A stretch of 63,296 bases of DNA from an uncultured Oscillibacter sp. (GTDB taxonomy: Bacteria > Bacillota > Clostridia > Oscillospirales > Oscillospiraceae), in NCBI GenBank assembly GCA_900770295.1, contig CAAGJQ010000051.1, positions 1 to 63,296 of the forward strand. Reading direction: 5' to 3'. The notes beneath the pieces were generated by a model. The model worked only from the letters and a program-made list of their open reading frames with translations. It was not told the origin of the DNA and searched no databases. Shown piece by piece: positions 51,717 through 59,184 of the stretch (position 1 is the first letter of the stretch; every line of letters begins with the position of its first letter). Position numbers and translations under genes: made by a program.

Positions 51717-51894
51717 TGCTGTACGCTGCCTTTCTTTTATCGCTTGTCGGCTTTTCTGCATTCTCTGGAATGATCCAAATTCTACTCATGCGAGTAGCAC
51801 CGTCAATACGACTCGACTTGCATAGGATTTGAACTTGTCTGGGGGTGATCCCCCACTTTACAGCAGCTTCTTGAACCGTAATAAAACCATTCAT
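51709..51894 (-). CDS. Small HTH regulator leading the defense operon (61 aa)
   Basis: A MerR/excisionase-type helix-turn-helix protein: FITVQEAAVKWGITPRQVQI forms the HTH and ATRMSRIWIIPENAEKP the wing. ATG 51894 is chosen because GAGGTG lies eight bases upstream. Its stop overlaps the restriction enzyme's start. It is the first gene of the operon, directly behind a palindrome inside the promoter, so it is a good candidate for a controller protein that delays restriction until methylation is complete. That function is inference. Confidence 0.78.
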   Translation of the reverse strand: MNGFITVQEAAVKWGITPRQVQILCKSSRIDGATRMSRIWIIPENAEKPTSDKRKAAYSNG

Positions 51895-51935
51895 AACAAA
51901 CACCTCGTATACCGCAGATACAAAAAACCACTTTA

Positions 51936-51964
51936 ATTATATTCGTTTAAACGAATTAAATCAA
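51936..51964 (-). promoter_or_regulatory. Defense operon promoter with 16-bp palindromic operator
   Basis: On the minus strand TTGATT (51964-51959), a 17-base spacer and TATAAT (51941-51936). The perfect palindrome ATTCGTTTAAACGAAT (51941-51956) fills nearly all of the spacer, so a bound dimer would block RNA polymerase. It is the likely binding site of the 61-aa HTH protein or of another element-encoded regulator. Confidence 0.75.
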
Positions 51965-52464
51965 GCAGTTCTGAAAAAAAGCTGCTCGTTGTGGATTTAT
52001 GAGGATTTAGCCTACAGGACCTTTCTTTCACTGTCAATATAGCTAGATTATCTCAATCAGACGTCATCCCAAGTGTAACCCTGTACAGCAGAACGAAGAA
52101 ACTGATTCATTGCTTTCACTACAGAATGGTCGTTTTTGAACAATCCAAGTAGTCGCAAGCAGGGCAGATGTAAGACATTCTGCATATTCGCAAGCAATGC
52201 ATTCGTTTTACTTTTACATGCTGCTTGTTGGTGGCTCAGCCCCCAATCCCCTGTAATGCAGAGCAAGCTCTGCGGTTGTGAAGAATATCTGCGCAATTCA
52301 CCATTCGGGTCCGCACACGAAAAAGCAAGAAGCCCTATGACCATCATGCCGAGTCTGCATCAATGGCCATAGGGCATTTGCGTTTTTGATTGTATCACAC
52401 AACGGAGTATTGCCGTTCATGGAGATTATCGTGTCATTGATCTGGAGCTGTTTTACAGAACTGC
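51965..52464. other. Region between defense operon and TnpV, no supported gene
   Basis: It marks the junction between the AT-rich cargo and the mobilisation module. An inverted repeat, GCCCTATG (52333-52340) with CATAGGGC (52369-52376), extended by partly matching inner arms, is followed on the minus strand by a T-rich run, so it probably terminates the tnpV transcript. An open frame at 52057-52347 (minus) has no ribosome site or recognisable family and is not called. Confidence 0.5.
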
Positions 52465-52821
52465 TCAGTTGTACACCAGCTCCGCGAGAATAATCTCCTC
52501 GATCTGCACCGTGATCGTGTTCATCATCCCAGCCCACCTGAGCGGATCGGTGTTTTTCAGTGCTTCCGTCAGTCCTGCTTTCTGAGCCATTTGCGGCAGC
52601 ATGACATCCATCATCTGCGAAGCAGACCGGTCCACCTCGTGCAGCTGCTGCATCAGATGACCGCTCAGAAGCAGCCTTGTATACAGTCCGGGACGATGCT
52701 CCTTCAGGTAGTTGCACCGCATCAGGCCAAACCTGCCAAGCGGTATCCGATCTTCATCACCCAGTCCCATATCAGAAATCAGGTAATCTCCGCAGCGGTT
52801 GTATTTCAGTTCAGTCATCAT
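52465..52821 (-). CDS. tnpV: TnpV family transposon-encoded protein
   Basis: A 118-aa protein matching the TnpV family (PF14198). It reads ELKYNRCGDYLISDMGLGDE, RIPLGRFGLMRCNYLKEHRP and HLMQQLHEVDRSASQMMDVM. These small proteins accompany mobilizable and conjugative elements of Firmicutes; their role is not established. AAAGGAGATGTAG precedes the ATG pair at 52821/52818. It appears full length. Confidence 0.85.
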   Translation of the reverse strand: MMTELKYNRCGDYLISDMGLGDEDRIPLGRFGLMRCNYLKEHRPGLYTRLLLSGHLMQQLHEVDRSASQMMDVMLPQMAQKAGLTEALKNTDPLRWAGMMNTITVQIEEIILAELVYN

Positions 52822-52923
52822 CTACATCTCCTTTGCTCTTATTGGTTGTTTGTGTCTACTTCTTGCTAAGCACGAAACTCAGGTAAGCGCCCGTCTGAAA
52901 GAATCCTCGTCTTCACAGCAGGT

Positions 52924-52946
52924 ACAGGAGCGTGTCACGCTCCTGT
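52924..52946. repeat. Perfect 23-base hairpin
   Basis: ACAGGAGCG and CGCTCCTGT enclose TGTCA. It lies between the 77-aa gene and tnpV. It may be a transcription terminator for the minus strand or part of a transfer/replication site; there is no T-tract directly after it. Confidence 0.5.
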
Positions 52947-52967
52947 CTGAGCGGTGAGAACGAAGGT

Positions 52968-53201
52968 TCACCAACGAAAGTTTCGCTGTATCCCGGCGCT
53001 GTCCAGATACTGCTGACGGGCTTCCTCGCGGTCTGCTTCGTCCCCGGCAGTCTTGTACTTCGTGTACATATCGTGTCTTTGCAGCGCCTCCATCTTTCTC
53101 TCAAGCTCAGCCTTGATGCGTGCGGCGGGCTCGTCGCTGCCGATTACATGATACAGATAGAGGTCGCAGAACAGGTCTTCCGGTATTTTGATGGTCTTCA
53201 T
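52968..53201 (-). CDS. Conserved small protein of mobilizable elements (77 aa)
   Basis: The protein begins MKTIKIPEDLFCDLYLYHVI and continues with acidic and basic helices (ARIKAELERKMEALQRHDMY) and an end DSAGIQRNFRW. I recall near relatives in many Oscillospiraceae and Lachnospiraceae integrated elements, always beside a RepA-like ATPase, but no function is known. AAAGGAGCTATAT precedes the ATG at 53201. It follows the ATPase gene across a long inverted repeat. Confidence 0.7.
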   Translation of the reverse strand: MKTIKIPEDLFCDLYLYHVIGSDEPAARIKAELERKMEALQRHDMYTKYKTAGDEADREEARQQYLDSAGIQRNFRW

Positions 53202-53223
53202 ATAGCTCCTTTCCGTGTCGCTC

Positions 53224-53286
53224 GTGACGCTCGTGTCGCTATTTCTGATATTGGGCCAATATGGAAAATAGCGTCACGAGCGTCAC
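53224..53286. repeat. Large interrupted palindrome, candidate replication origin
   Basis: Two 21-base arms (53224-53244 and 53266-53286) match with one mismatch. They are built of repeated GTGACGCT/GTGTCGCT words. The loop contains a second perfect palindrome, ATATTGGGCCAATAT (53248-53262). More copies of the same words flank both arms (53215-53300). It lies between a RepA-like ATPase and a small accessory gene. Iteron-like origin or oriT is suggested; a simple attenuator is the alternative. Confidence 0.55.
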
Positions 53287-53292
53287 ATAGCG

Positions 53293-54411
53293 TCACGCAG
53301 TCGGATTTGCGAGCGTCAGCGTCACCTGCCGTCCGTCGTGAGTGCGTTTGCTTTCAAAGGCAATGCCGTATTCATTGAACAGCCTCTCGGCGTTGACATT
53401 CAGATAACGGGTGAGCACGTGGGAGAGCATCGCTGTATCAGGCAATCGCGCCTGAAGCTCGGAAGGTCGTCCGCTCCAGACAGGGGAGAGGGGCGTGACG
53501 AGCTTTGCCACGGCTTCCAACACGGGATCGGGCGGCGTCCTCCAGACCTCGGTCTCGGCTTTGACCAGCTTCCAGATGCAGCGTTCGTGGTCAAAATTCA
53601 GCGAAAGCTCCTGATCCTGCTGATCACGGCCGACAACGCTGAGCTTGGCGCTGCTGTCCGTTCGCTTCTTCTTTTGTAGGATGAACGCGCCGTCTGCGGC
53701 GCCGAGCAATCCATTCGTGCCGGAGATCATATCGAAGCTGTCCTCGGATTCCATTTTGCGCGTATGATGGACAACCAGCAGGCACACGTTGTGCTTGTCG
53801 CTGAATGCCTTGAGCTTCGCCACGATCTCATAGTCGTTGGCGTAGTTGTACTTGTCCCCGCCAAGCTCCCGCACCTTTTGCAGCGTATCCACGATGATGA
53901 GCTTTGTGTTCGGGTGCTCTTTGATGAACATCTCGAGCTGTTCGCTCAATCCGCCGCCAAGCGTGCGGGACTGCGTTGCGAAGTGGAGCGCATCGGTTCC
54001 CTCCATGCCAAACATCTTGAACAGACGCTTCTGGATCCGGGCGTAATCGTCCTCCAGAGCGAGGTAGAGCACCTCGCCTGGATGGACGTCGTACTGCCAG
54101 AGGGACGTGCCTGTGGCGATGTGATAGCTGAGCTGCGCCATGAAGAAGGATTTGCCAATCTTCGGTGCGCCAACGAACAGGTACGTTCCTGCGTAGAGCA
54201 GGTTCTCAATAATGACTGATTTGGGCGGATAGGCCGTGTCATACAAATCTGTCATTGAGATGGTGTCAAGACTTCCCTTCCGAAGATTGCGCTCTCCGGC
54301 TTTTTCTGTTATAATGTTAGTGGTTTCAATGGTTTTCGACTGCTCCCCGGCTGCGCCAACAGCCGGAACCGGGGCGGTCGCTTTTTCATTTTCAGGTGTC
54401 GTGTTTCTCAT
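53293..54411 (-). CDS. RepA-like AAA ATPase (helicase) of the integrated element
   Basis: A 372-aa RecA-fold ATPase of the AAA_25/RepA type. Walker A is FVGAPKIGKSFFMAQLSYH, Walker B is KLIIVDTLQKVREL, with LVVHHTRKMESEDSFDMISG downstream. An N-terminal disordered stretch (about 1-45) and a C-terminal winged domain (about 285-372) are visible. Such ATPases load or act as replicative helicases in plasmids and integrated elements. Its start overlaps the MobC-like gene by 20 bases. The ATPase may let the excised element replicate. Confidence 0.85.
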   Translation of the reverse strand: MRNTTPENEKATAPVPAVGAAGEQSKTIETTNIITEKAGERNLRKGSLDTISMTDLYDTAYPPKSVIIENLLYAGTYLFVGAPKIGKSFFMAQLSYHIATGTSLWQYDVHPGEVLYLALEDDYARIQKRLFKMFGMEGTDALHFATQSRTLGGGLSEQLEMFIKEHPNTKLIIVDTLQKVRELGGDKYNYANDYEIVAKLKAFSDKHNVCLLVVHHTRKMESEDSFDMISGTNGLLGAADGAFILQKKKRTDSSAKLSVVGRDQQDQELSLNFDHERCIWKLVKAETEVWRTPPDPVLEAVAKLVTPLSPVWSGRPSELQARLPDTAMLSHVLTRYLNVNAERLFNEYGIAFESKRTHDGRQVTLTLANPTA

Positions 54412-54721
54412 TCAATCCCTCCATGATCCTCACCATGTATTCAATCTGATCCATCCATTCCGGCTCCATCTGACCGGCGGATTCGATTCGCCGCAGTTCC
54501 ATTAGTACCGCGTCAAGCTGATTGCGCAGCGCCTTGTATACCCGAGGATTGCCCTGCACAACAATCTCCTTTTGCAGCAGACGAGCAATCATGTAGTCCT
54601 GCTTCGTCATGCCGGAGAGTCTTGCATAGCTGTCCAGCAGCGCGTTTTCCTCCGGCGACATGCGGAAGGATACCGTTTTGCTGCGCCAACGATTACAGTG
54701 ATCACAATTCTTTACTGACAT
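54392..54721 (-). CDS. MobC-like mobilisation protein
   Basis: A 109-aa protein with a CDHCNRWRSK N-terminus, then a ribbon-helix-helix-like region SFRMSPEENALLDSYARLSG and TKQDYMIARLL, as in MobC/relaxosome accessory proteins. It would bind the transfer origin and help a relaxase. No relaxase is encoded in the element. ATG 54721 has AAAGGAG upstream. It overlaps the integrase gene by 20 bases and the ATPase by 20 bases, so the int-mobC-repA genes are one transcript. Confidence 0.72.
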   Translation of the reverse strand: MSVKNCDHCNRWRSKTVSFRMSPEENALLDSYARLSGMTKQDYMIARLLQKEIVVQGNPRVYKALRNQLDAVLMELRRIESAGQMEPEWMDQIEYMVRIMEGLNEKHDT

Positions 54722-55796
54722 GCTCAGGACTCCTTTCAACGTTCAGCCTGTTGGCCATTTCCGTTTGCTTGGATGGGAACAGGTGTGCATAGTTGTAGGT
54801 GATATCAATGCTTTCATGCCCAACCCTGTCAGCGATTGCTGTCGCTGAAAAGCCCATATCAATCAGCAGGCTTACATGACTATGGCGGATATCGTGAATA
54901 CGGATACGCGGGACGCCTGCCTCTTTGGCTCCTCTGTCCATCTCGTGGTGCAGATAGCTCTTTGTAACGGTGAAAATGCGATCATCCGGCTGAATTCCGT
55001 AGAGCGTTTTCAGAAAGTCCTGCATTTCATCTGTCAGAAATTGAGGAATTGTAATCGTCCGATTGCTTTTTTCTGTCTTTGGCGTCGTAATCAGGTCCTG
55101 CTTGTTGATACGCTGATAGGACTTGTTGATGGTCACCGTTCCTTTCTCAAAGTTGAAGTCTGCCGGAGTGAGAGCCAGCAACTCTCCTTCACGGATACCG
55201 CACCAGTAGAGCATTTCAAAGGCGTAGTAGGACATGGGCTTGTCCATCATGGCGTCTGCAAATCTCAGATACTCCTCTTTCGTCCAGAAGAGCATTTCCC
55301 GGTTTTTCTTCTTTCCCATGCTTCCGGCTTTTTTGCACGGGTTCTCGCGCAGGTTGTAGTACCGCACGGCGTGGTTAAAGATGGCGCTGAGCTGGTTATG
55401 CACCGTTTTGAGGTATACTGGGGAATACGGCTTCCCGTGTGAATCCCGGTGGTTCATCATCTCATTCTGCCAGGTGATCACCTGCTGCGCTGTGATATTG
55501 CACATCTTCAGTTTCCCGAAGTAGGGAAGGAGCTTGGTGCGGATGATATGTTCTTTGGTTTCCCAGGTGTTGTTTTTCAGTCGCGTTTGCATATCCTGCG
55601 CATACTGCGCTGCGAAGCTGGCAAAGGTCATTTCCAGATCGGAAGTGGCCCTGTGAAGCTGTTCTCGTTCCCAAGCCTGCGCCTCTCTTTTGGTTTTGAA
55701 ACCGCGCTTTTGAGTCTGTTTCTTCGCGCCTGTCCAGTCTGTATAACGGTAGATTACCCGCCATGTTCCTGTCTTTTCTTCCTTGTAAATTGCCAT
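54702..55796 (-). CDS. int: Tyrosine integrase
   Basis: A 364-aa site-specific recombinase of the Tn916/phage type. An N-terminal arm-binding domain (about 1-55) and a SAM-like core-binding domain (about 57-155) precede the catalytic domain. Catalytic residues are Arg202 (CGIREGEL), His301 and Arg304 (HDIRHSHVS), His327 (GHESIDITY) and Tyr336. All are present, so it should be active. It would recombine the 13-bp core at guaA. It sits 1.1 kb inside attR, the usual position for the integrase. Confidence 0.95.
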   Translation of the reverse strand: MAIYKEEKTGTWRVIYRYTDWTGAKKQTQKRGFKTKREAQAWEREQLHRATSDLEMTFASFAAQYAQDMQTRLKNNTWETKEHIIRTKLLPYFGKLKMCNITAQQVITWQNEMMNHRDSHGKPYSPVYLKTVHNQLSAIFNHAVRYYNLRENPCKKAGSMGKKKNREMLFWTKEEYLRFADAMMDKPMSYYAFEMLYWCGIREGELLALTPADFNFEKGTVTINKSYQRINKQDLITTPKTEKSNRTITIPQFLTDEMQDFLKTLYGIQPDDRIFTVTKSYLHHEMDRGAKEAGVPRIRIHDIRHSHVSLLIDMGFSATAIADRVGHESIDITYNYAHLFPSKQTEMANRLNVERSPEHVSKEL

Positions 55797-55999
55797 TATG
55801 ATTCCTCCTGATTCTTCTGTTTCCCATTGTAGAAGAGCTTTTCACAAAAGTACTTACGGTCTACCCGCCCGGAAATGGTCAGGTAACCCATCGAGCGAAG
55901 CTCGGCATTGAGTTTCTGTACGATCTTGTAGGCATAGGATTTGGAAACGCCCAGCTCCTTTGCCACATCGTCAACTCTCATAAACGACTGTCCTGCCAT
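55796..55999 (-). CDS. Small winged-HTH protein, probable excisionase/regulator
   Basis: A 67-aa protein. A helix-turn-helix is visible in MRVDDVAKELGVSKSYAYKI, followed by a wing-like GYLTISGRVDRKYF. Its stop overlaps the integrase ATG at 55796, so the two are translated together. Small HTH proteins in this position are usually Xis proteins that favour excision or regulators of int. It is transcribed from the divergent promoter region at 56062-56160. Confidence 0.75.
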   Translation of the reverse strand: MAGQSFMRVDDVAKELGVSKSYAYKIVQKLNAELRSMGYLTISGRVDRKYFCEKLFYNGKQKNQEES

Positions 56000-56061
56000 C
56001 AGATCACAACCTTTCTCATATATCTAACTCGAATATTAACATATTCGTTAAGTTCTCTTGT

Positions 56062-56160
56062 ATTATACAAAACATATACGTTAATGTCAAGAGGACTCAG
56101 GGAAAAACTTAACCGAATTATTTAATTCTCATTGACTTCGCTAAACTTATATGTTATTCT
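56062..56160. promoter_or_regulatory. Divergent promoters with inverted operator-like repeats
   Basis: Minus strand: TTGACA (56090-56085), 17-base spacer, TATAAT (56067-56062). Plus strand: TTGACT (56132-56137), 17-base spacer, TATTCT (56155-56160). ATTCGTTAAGTT (about 56043) and AACTTAACCGAAT (about 56107) form an imperfect inverted pair. A lysis/lysogeny-like switch by the divergent XRE protein is likely but inferred. Confidence 0.75.
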
Positions 56161-56192
56161 TGAGGCATCATGAAGAGGGAAGTGGCTTTGCT

Positions 56193-56729
56193 ATGGCAAT
56201 TGGTGAGAGAATCCGCTTTTTCCGGAATCTGCGTGGTATGACGCAGAAGCATCTGGGACGGCTTCTGGGCTTTCCGGAAAAGTCGGCGGATGTGCGTATG
56301 GCTCAATATGAAACTGGCGTCAGAACGCCCAAAGCCGATGTGGTCAATACGCTTGCCGGTGTTCTGGACGTTTCTCCCCGTGCTTTGAACGTGCCTGATA
56401 TTGATTCTCTGGCGGGCATTGCGCATACGCTGTTTGCATTGGAAGACACCTATGGCCTGTCTGTTGCCAAAGAGGACGGGACGGTTTGCCTGGAACCCAA
56501 TATCTTCAAAAGTCCCAATGCGCCAACGCTGCAAAGGTTTATGAAAGCCTGGTATGATATGGAGGCAAAACGCAAAACAGGGGAAATCAGTCAGGAAGAG
56601 TACGACCGGTGGCGATATCACTATCCCGAATTTGACACCTCCGGGCAATGGGTCAAGGTGCCGTCTCAGGCACTCAGTGATTTTCTGGTTGAGGCACTGA
56701 CAGAGGAAGAGGAAAAGAAGAATAAATAG
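56193..56729 (+). CDS. XRE family regulator of the integrated element
   Basis: A 178-aa protein with a Cro/CI-type HTH (FRNLRGMTQKHLGRLLGFPE ... MAQYETGVRTPKADVVNTLA, about residues 8-70) and a C-terminal helical domain of unknown role. ATG 56193 fits the family start (AIGERIRFFRNLRG); its ribosome site is weak. It is divergent from xis-int-mobC-repA, the place of a repressor that keeps the element integrated. Confidence 0.85.
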   Translation: MAIGERIRFFRNLRGMTQKHLGRLLGFPEKSADVRMAQYETGVRTPKADVVNTLAGVLDVSPRALNVPDIDSLAGIAHTLFALEDTYGLSVAKEDGTVCLEPNIFKSPNAPTLQRFMKAWYDMEAKRKTGEISQEEYDRWRYHYPEFDTSGQWVKVPSQALSDFLVEALTEEEEKKNK

Positions 56730-56732
56730 AAA

Positions 56733-56770
56733 CAGAGCTGCCCGATTTCGATTTGAAATCAGACAGCTCT
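56733..56770 (+). terminator. Hairpin after the element's XRE gene
   Basis: AGAGCTG and CAGCTCT enclose GATTT/AAATC, followed by ATTCTTTG. A weak terminator before the right end of the element. Confidence 0.5.
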
Positions 56771-56792
56771 ATTCTTTGAATCATGAAATTCT

Positions 56793-56809
56793 GTTGCCAT
56801 TTCGTTGCC
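56793..56809. repeat. Right candidate integrase arm site
   Basis: GTTGCCATTTCGTTGCC, the partner of 43540-43556 (14 of 17 bases identical, same orientation), 60 bases inside attR. Confidence 0.45.
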
Positions 56810-56868
56810 GAAAGCAACATTGAACTCCAAATAATTGAGCTATTGCTCAGCTTTTTTGCGGTGAGATA

Positions 56869-56881
56869 TTATTCCCACTCG
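56869..56881. repeat. Right attachment site within the guaA 3' end
   Basis: TTATTCCCACTCG encodes, on the minus strand, the last codons of GuaA (EWE) and its stop. Integration keeps the gene intact because the core is restored. Confidence 0.88.
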
Positions 56882-58410
56882 ATAGTCGCGGGGGGTTTGG
56901 ACGTGATGTCGTAAACGATCCGGTTGATGTGGGGCACCTCGTTGACAATGCGGACGCTCACACGGTCCAGGACCTCGTAGGGGATGCGGGTCCAGTCGGC
57001 GGTCATGAAGTCGGTGGTGGTGACGGAGCGCAGGGCCAGGGTGTAGTCGTAGGTCCGGCCGTCGCCCTGGACGCCCACGGAGCGCATGTTGGTCAGCACG
57101 GCGAAGTACTGGTTCATGGTGCCCTCCAGATGGGCCTTGGCAATCTCGTCCCGGAAGATGAAGTCTGCCAGACGCAGGGTATCCAGCTTCTCCTTGGTGA
57201 TGTCGCCAATGACGCGGATGGCCAGACCCGGACCGGGGAAGGGCTGGCGCATGACCAGATACTCGGGCAGACCCAGTTCGCGGCCCAGCTGGCGGACCTC
57301 GTCCTTGAACAGCATCCGCAGGGGCTCAATGATCTCCTTGAAGTCCACATAGTCCGGCAGGCCGCCCACGTTGTGGTGGCTCTTGATGACGGCGGCGTCG
57401 CCGGTGCCGGACTCAATGACGTCGGGATAGATGGTGCCCTGGACCAGGTAGTCCACCTGGCCAATCTTCTTGGCCTCCGCCTCAAAGACCCGGATGAACT
57501 CCTCGCCGATGATCTTGCGCTTGCGCTCGGGTTCGGTGACGCCTGCCAGCTTGCCCAGGAACAGCTCTTCGGCGTTGGCACGGACGAAGTTGATATCCCA
57601 CTTGGCAAAGGCGGCCTCCACTTCGTCGCCCTCGTTCAGGCGCATGAGGCCGTGGTCCACGAACACGCAGGTCAGCTGGCTGCCCACGGCCTCGGCTACC
57701 AGAGCGGCCGCGACAGAGGAGTCCACGCCGCCGGACAGGGCCAGCAGCACCTTGCCGTCGCCGACCTTTTCCCGGATCTGACGGATGGCGGTCTCCTTGT
57801 AATCGCCCATGGTCCAGTCGCCCTTGGCGCCGCAGACCTCGTACAGGAAGTTGCGGATCATATCGGTGCCGTGCTGGGTGTGGTTGACCTCGGGGTGGTA
57901 CTGAACGCCGTAGAAGCCCCGGCTCTCGTCGCAGATGGCCACGTTGGGGCAGGCGTCGGAGTGGGCCACCAGATCGAAGCCATCGGGCACCTTCTCCATG
58001 TAGTCGCCGTGGCTCATCCAGGTGATGCCCTGTTCGGGCAGACCCTTGAAGAGCTTGCAGCCGGTGTTGAAATAGGTCTCGGTCTTACCGTACTCCCGGG
58101 CGGAGTCCTCGGTGGCGGCGATGACCTTGCCGCCCAGGTTGTGGGCCATGAGCTGGCAGCCGTAGCAGATGCCCAGGATGGGCACGCCCCACGTGAAGAT
58201 GGCGGGGTCCACCTGGGGAGACTTGGGGTCGTAGACGCTGTTGGGGCCGCCGGTGAAGATAATGCCGATGGGCTCCATGGCCTTGATGGTATCCAGCGGG
58301 GTGGTGTAGGGCTTGACCTCGCAGTAGACGCCGCACTCACGGACGCGGCGGGCGATCAGCTGGTTGTACTGGCCGCCGAAGTCAAGGACGATAACAGTTT
58401 GATGAGACAA
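56869..58410 (-). CDS. guaA: GMP synthase (glutamine-hydrolysing)
   Basis: A 513-aa enzyme. The glutaminase domain has VLDFGGQYNQLIARRVRE, the Cys nucleophile in GICYGCQLMAHNLGG, and the His/Glu in GVQYHPEVNHT. The ATP-pyrophosphatase domain has the P-loop LLALSGGVDSSVAAALV, and the C-terminal dimerisation domain ends TSKPPATIEWE. It converts XMP to GMP. The start is TTG (58410), eight bases after AGGAGG, giving the expected N-terminus LSHQTVIVLDFGGQYNQLI. Its 3' end serves as integration site for the element. xpt, another guanine-nucleotide gene, is nearby. Confidence 0.97.
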   Translation of the reverse strand: MSHQTVIVLDFGGQYNQLIARRVRECGVYCEVKPYTTPLDTIKAMEPIGIIFTGGPNSVYDPKSPQVDPAIFTWGVPILGICYGCQLMAHNLGGKVIAATEDSAREYGKTETYFNTGCKLFKGLPEQGITWMSHGDYMEKVPDGFDLVAHSDACPNVAICDESRGFYGVQYHPEVNHTQHGTDMIRNFLYEVCGAKGDWTMGDYKETAIRQIREKVGDGKVLLALSGGVDSSVAAALVAEAVGSQLTCVFVDHGLMRLNEGDEVEAAFAKWDINFVRANAEELFLGKLAGVTEPERKRKIIGEEFIRVFEAEAKKIGQVDYLVQGTIYPDVIESGTGDAAVIKSHHNVGGLPDYVDFKEIIEPLRMLFKDEVRQLGRELGLPEYLVMRQPFPGPGLAIRVIGDITKEKLDTLRLADFIFRDEIAKAHLEGTMNQYFAVLTNMRSVGVQGDGRTYDYTLALRSVTTTDFMTADWTRIPYEVLDRVSVRIVNEVPHINRIVYDITSKPPATIEWE

Positions 58411-58438
58411 GGGAAATTCCTCCTTTTGACGAGAAATT

Positions 58439-59110
58439 TTATGGAACCTCCGCGCCGCCCCACTCCACCACGGCAAAGCCGGTGCGGTCAAAGGCGGGCA
58501 GGTCCTGAGCGGGGATATCGATAGGGTTTTCCAGGGATTTCCAGGCCATAAACACCCGCAGCATGCTGTCCGGCTCCGGGGTGACGGTCAGTCGGGCATG
58601 GTCCGTGTAGGCATCGGACTGGAAGGCAATGAGATTATAGGGGTTTTGCTCCATCCGGGGTAACCAGTAGACGATAAACTCGTTGGCCTCCCGGCAGGTC
58701 AGGCCCAACTGGGCCAAAGTGTCCTCCAGGAAAGCGGCAGTGTCCGCGCCGGGGACGCAGAAGCCCTGGGAGAAGTCGTAATCCGCGTGGTCGACGCCCT
58801 CCCAATAGAGGTAGTTGTAGGTCTGGCCGTGTTCGTCTGTCAGGGTGCCGTCGGGCCGCGCCGTCACCGTCCAGCCGCCGTCGTAGGCGGGATAGGTGCA
58901 GGTCAGCTCGCCGTCGTAATCCAGCTTGACTGTGACCTCCATCTCTGTTTCAGGATAGAGGTAATCCACCGGCTTTGCGTCCGCGGTTTCTTCTCCCTCA
59001 GGGTAGAGGTAGATGACGGGCTTGGCAGAGGTCTGTTCTTCCCGGCAGCTGGACAGCAGGCCGCAGGCCAGCGCCAGAAGGGCGAGCAGAGCAAAGAGCT
59101 TCCTGTTCAT
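58439..59110 (-). CDS. Lipoprotein with KPVIYLYPE motif
   Basis: A 223-aa exported lipoprotein (lipobox LSSC). The mature start carries AKPVIYLYPEGEE and AKPVDYLYPETEM, the KPVIYLYP signature known from a family of uncharacterised surface proteins. A beta-sandwich-like region with aromatic residues follows. AGGAGGCACTTT precedes the ATG. Its end lies 28 bases from guaA, in the same direction; read-through into guaA is possible. Function unknown. Confidence 0.75.
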   Translation of the reverse strand: MNRKLFALLALLALACGLLSSCREEQTSAKPVIYLYPEGEETADAKPVDYLYPETEMEVTVKLDYDGELTCTYPAYDGGWTVTARPDGTLTDEHGQTYNYLYWEGVDHADYDFSQGFCVPGADTAAFLEDTLAQLGLTCREANEFIVYWLPRMEQNPYNLIAFQSDAYTDHARLTVTPEPDSMLRVFMAWKSLENPIDIPAQDLPAFDRTGFAVVEWGGAEVP

Positions 59111-59184
59111 AAAGTGCCTCCTTTTATAAAACGTTCTATAAAATCATAGACGAAAAAAGGCGGCAGATGGTTCCGGAGCGAAAC

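Larger units (their letters stand above)
43427..56881. mobile_element. Integrative element in the 3' end of guaA (about 13.4 kb)
   Basis: A 13-bp direct repeat TTATTCCCACTCG marks both ends (43427-43439 and 56869-56881). The right copy is the last codons and stop of guaA, a known integration target in Firmicutes. Inside are a tyrosine integrase, a Xis-like protein, a divergent XRE regulator, a MobC-like protein, a RepA-like ATPase and TnpV. A six-gene AT-rich defense operon is the cargo. No relaxase gene is seen, so self-transfer is unlikely; excision and mobilisation in trans are possible. Base composition falls clearly at 43.5-52 kb compared with the backbone. Confidence 0.88.

Noticed and set aside
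52057..52347. 96-aa open frame between HTH gene and tnpV
   Set aside because: No ribosome site or recognisable domain. It lies in sequence with a terminator-like inverted repeat, possibly a remnant.
52298..52717. 139-aa frame overlapping tnpV
   Set aside because: Same strand, other frame of tnpV; TnpV has the family match and the ribosome site.
56929..58524. 531-aa open frame opposite guaA
   Set aside because: Shadow of guaA; composition low-complexity, no start context.
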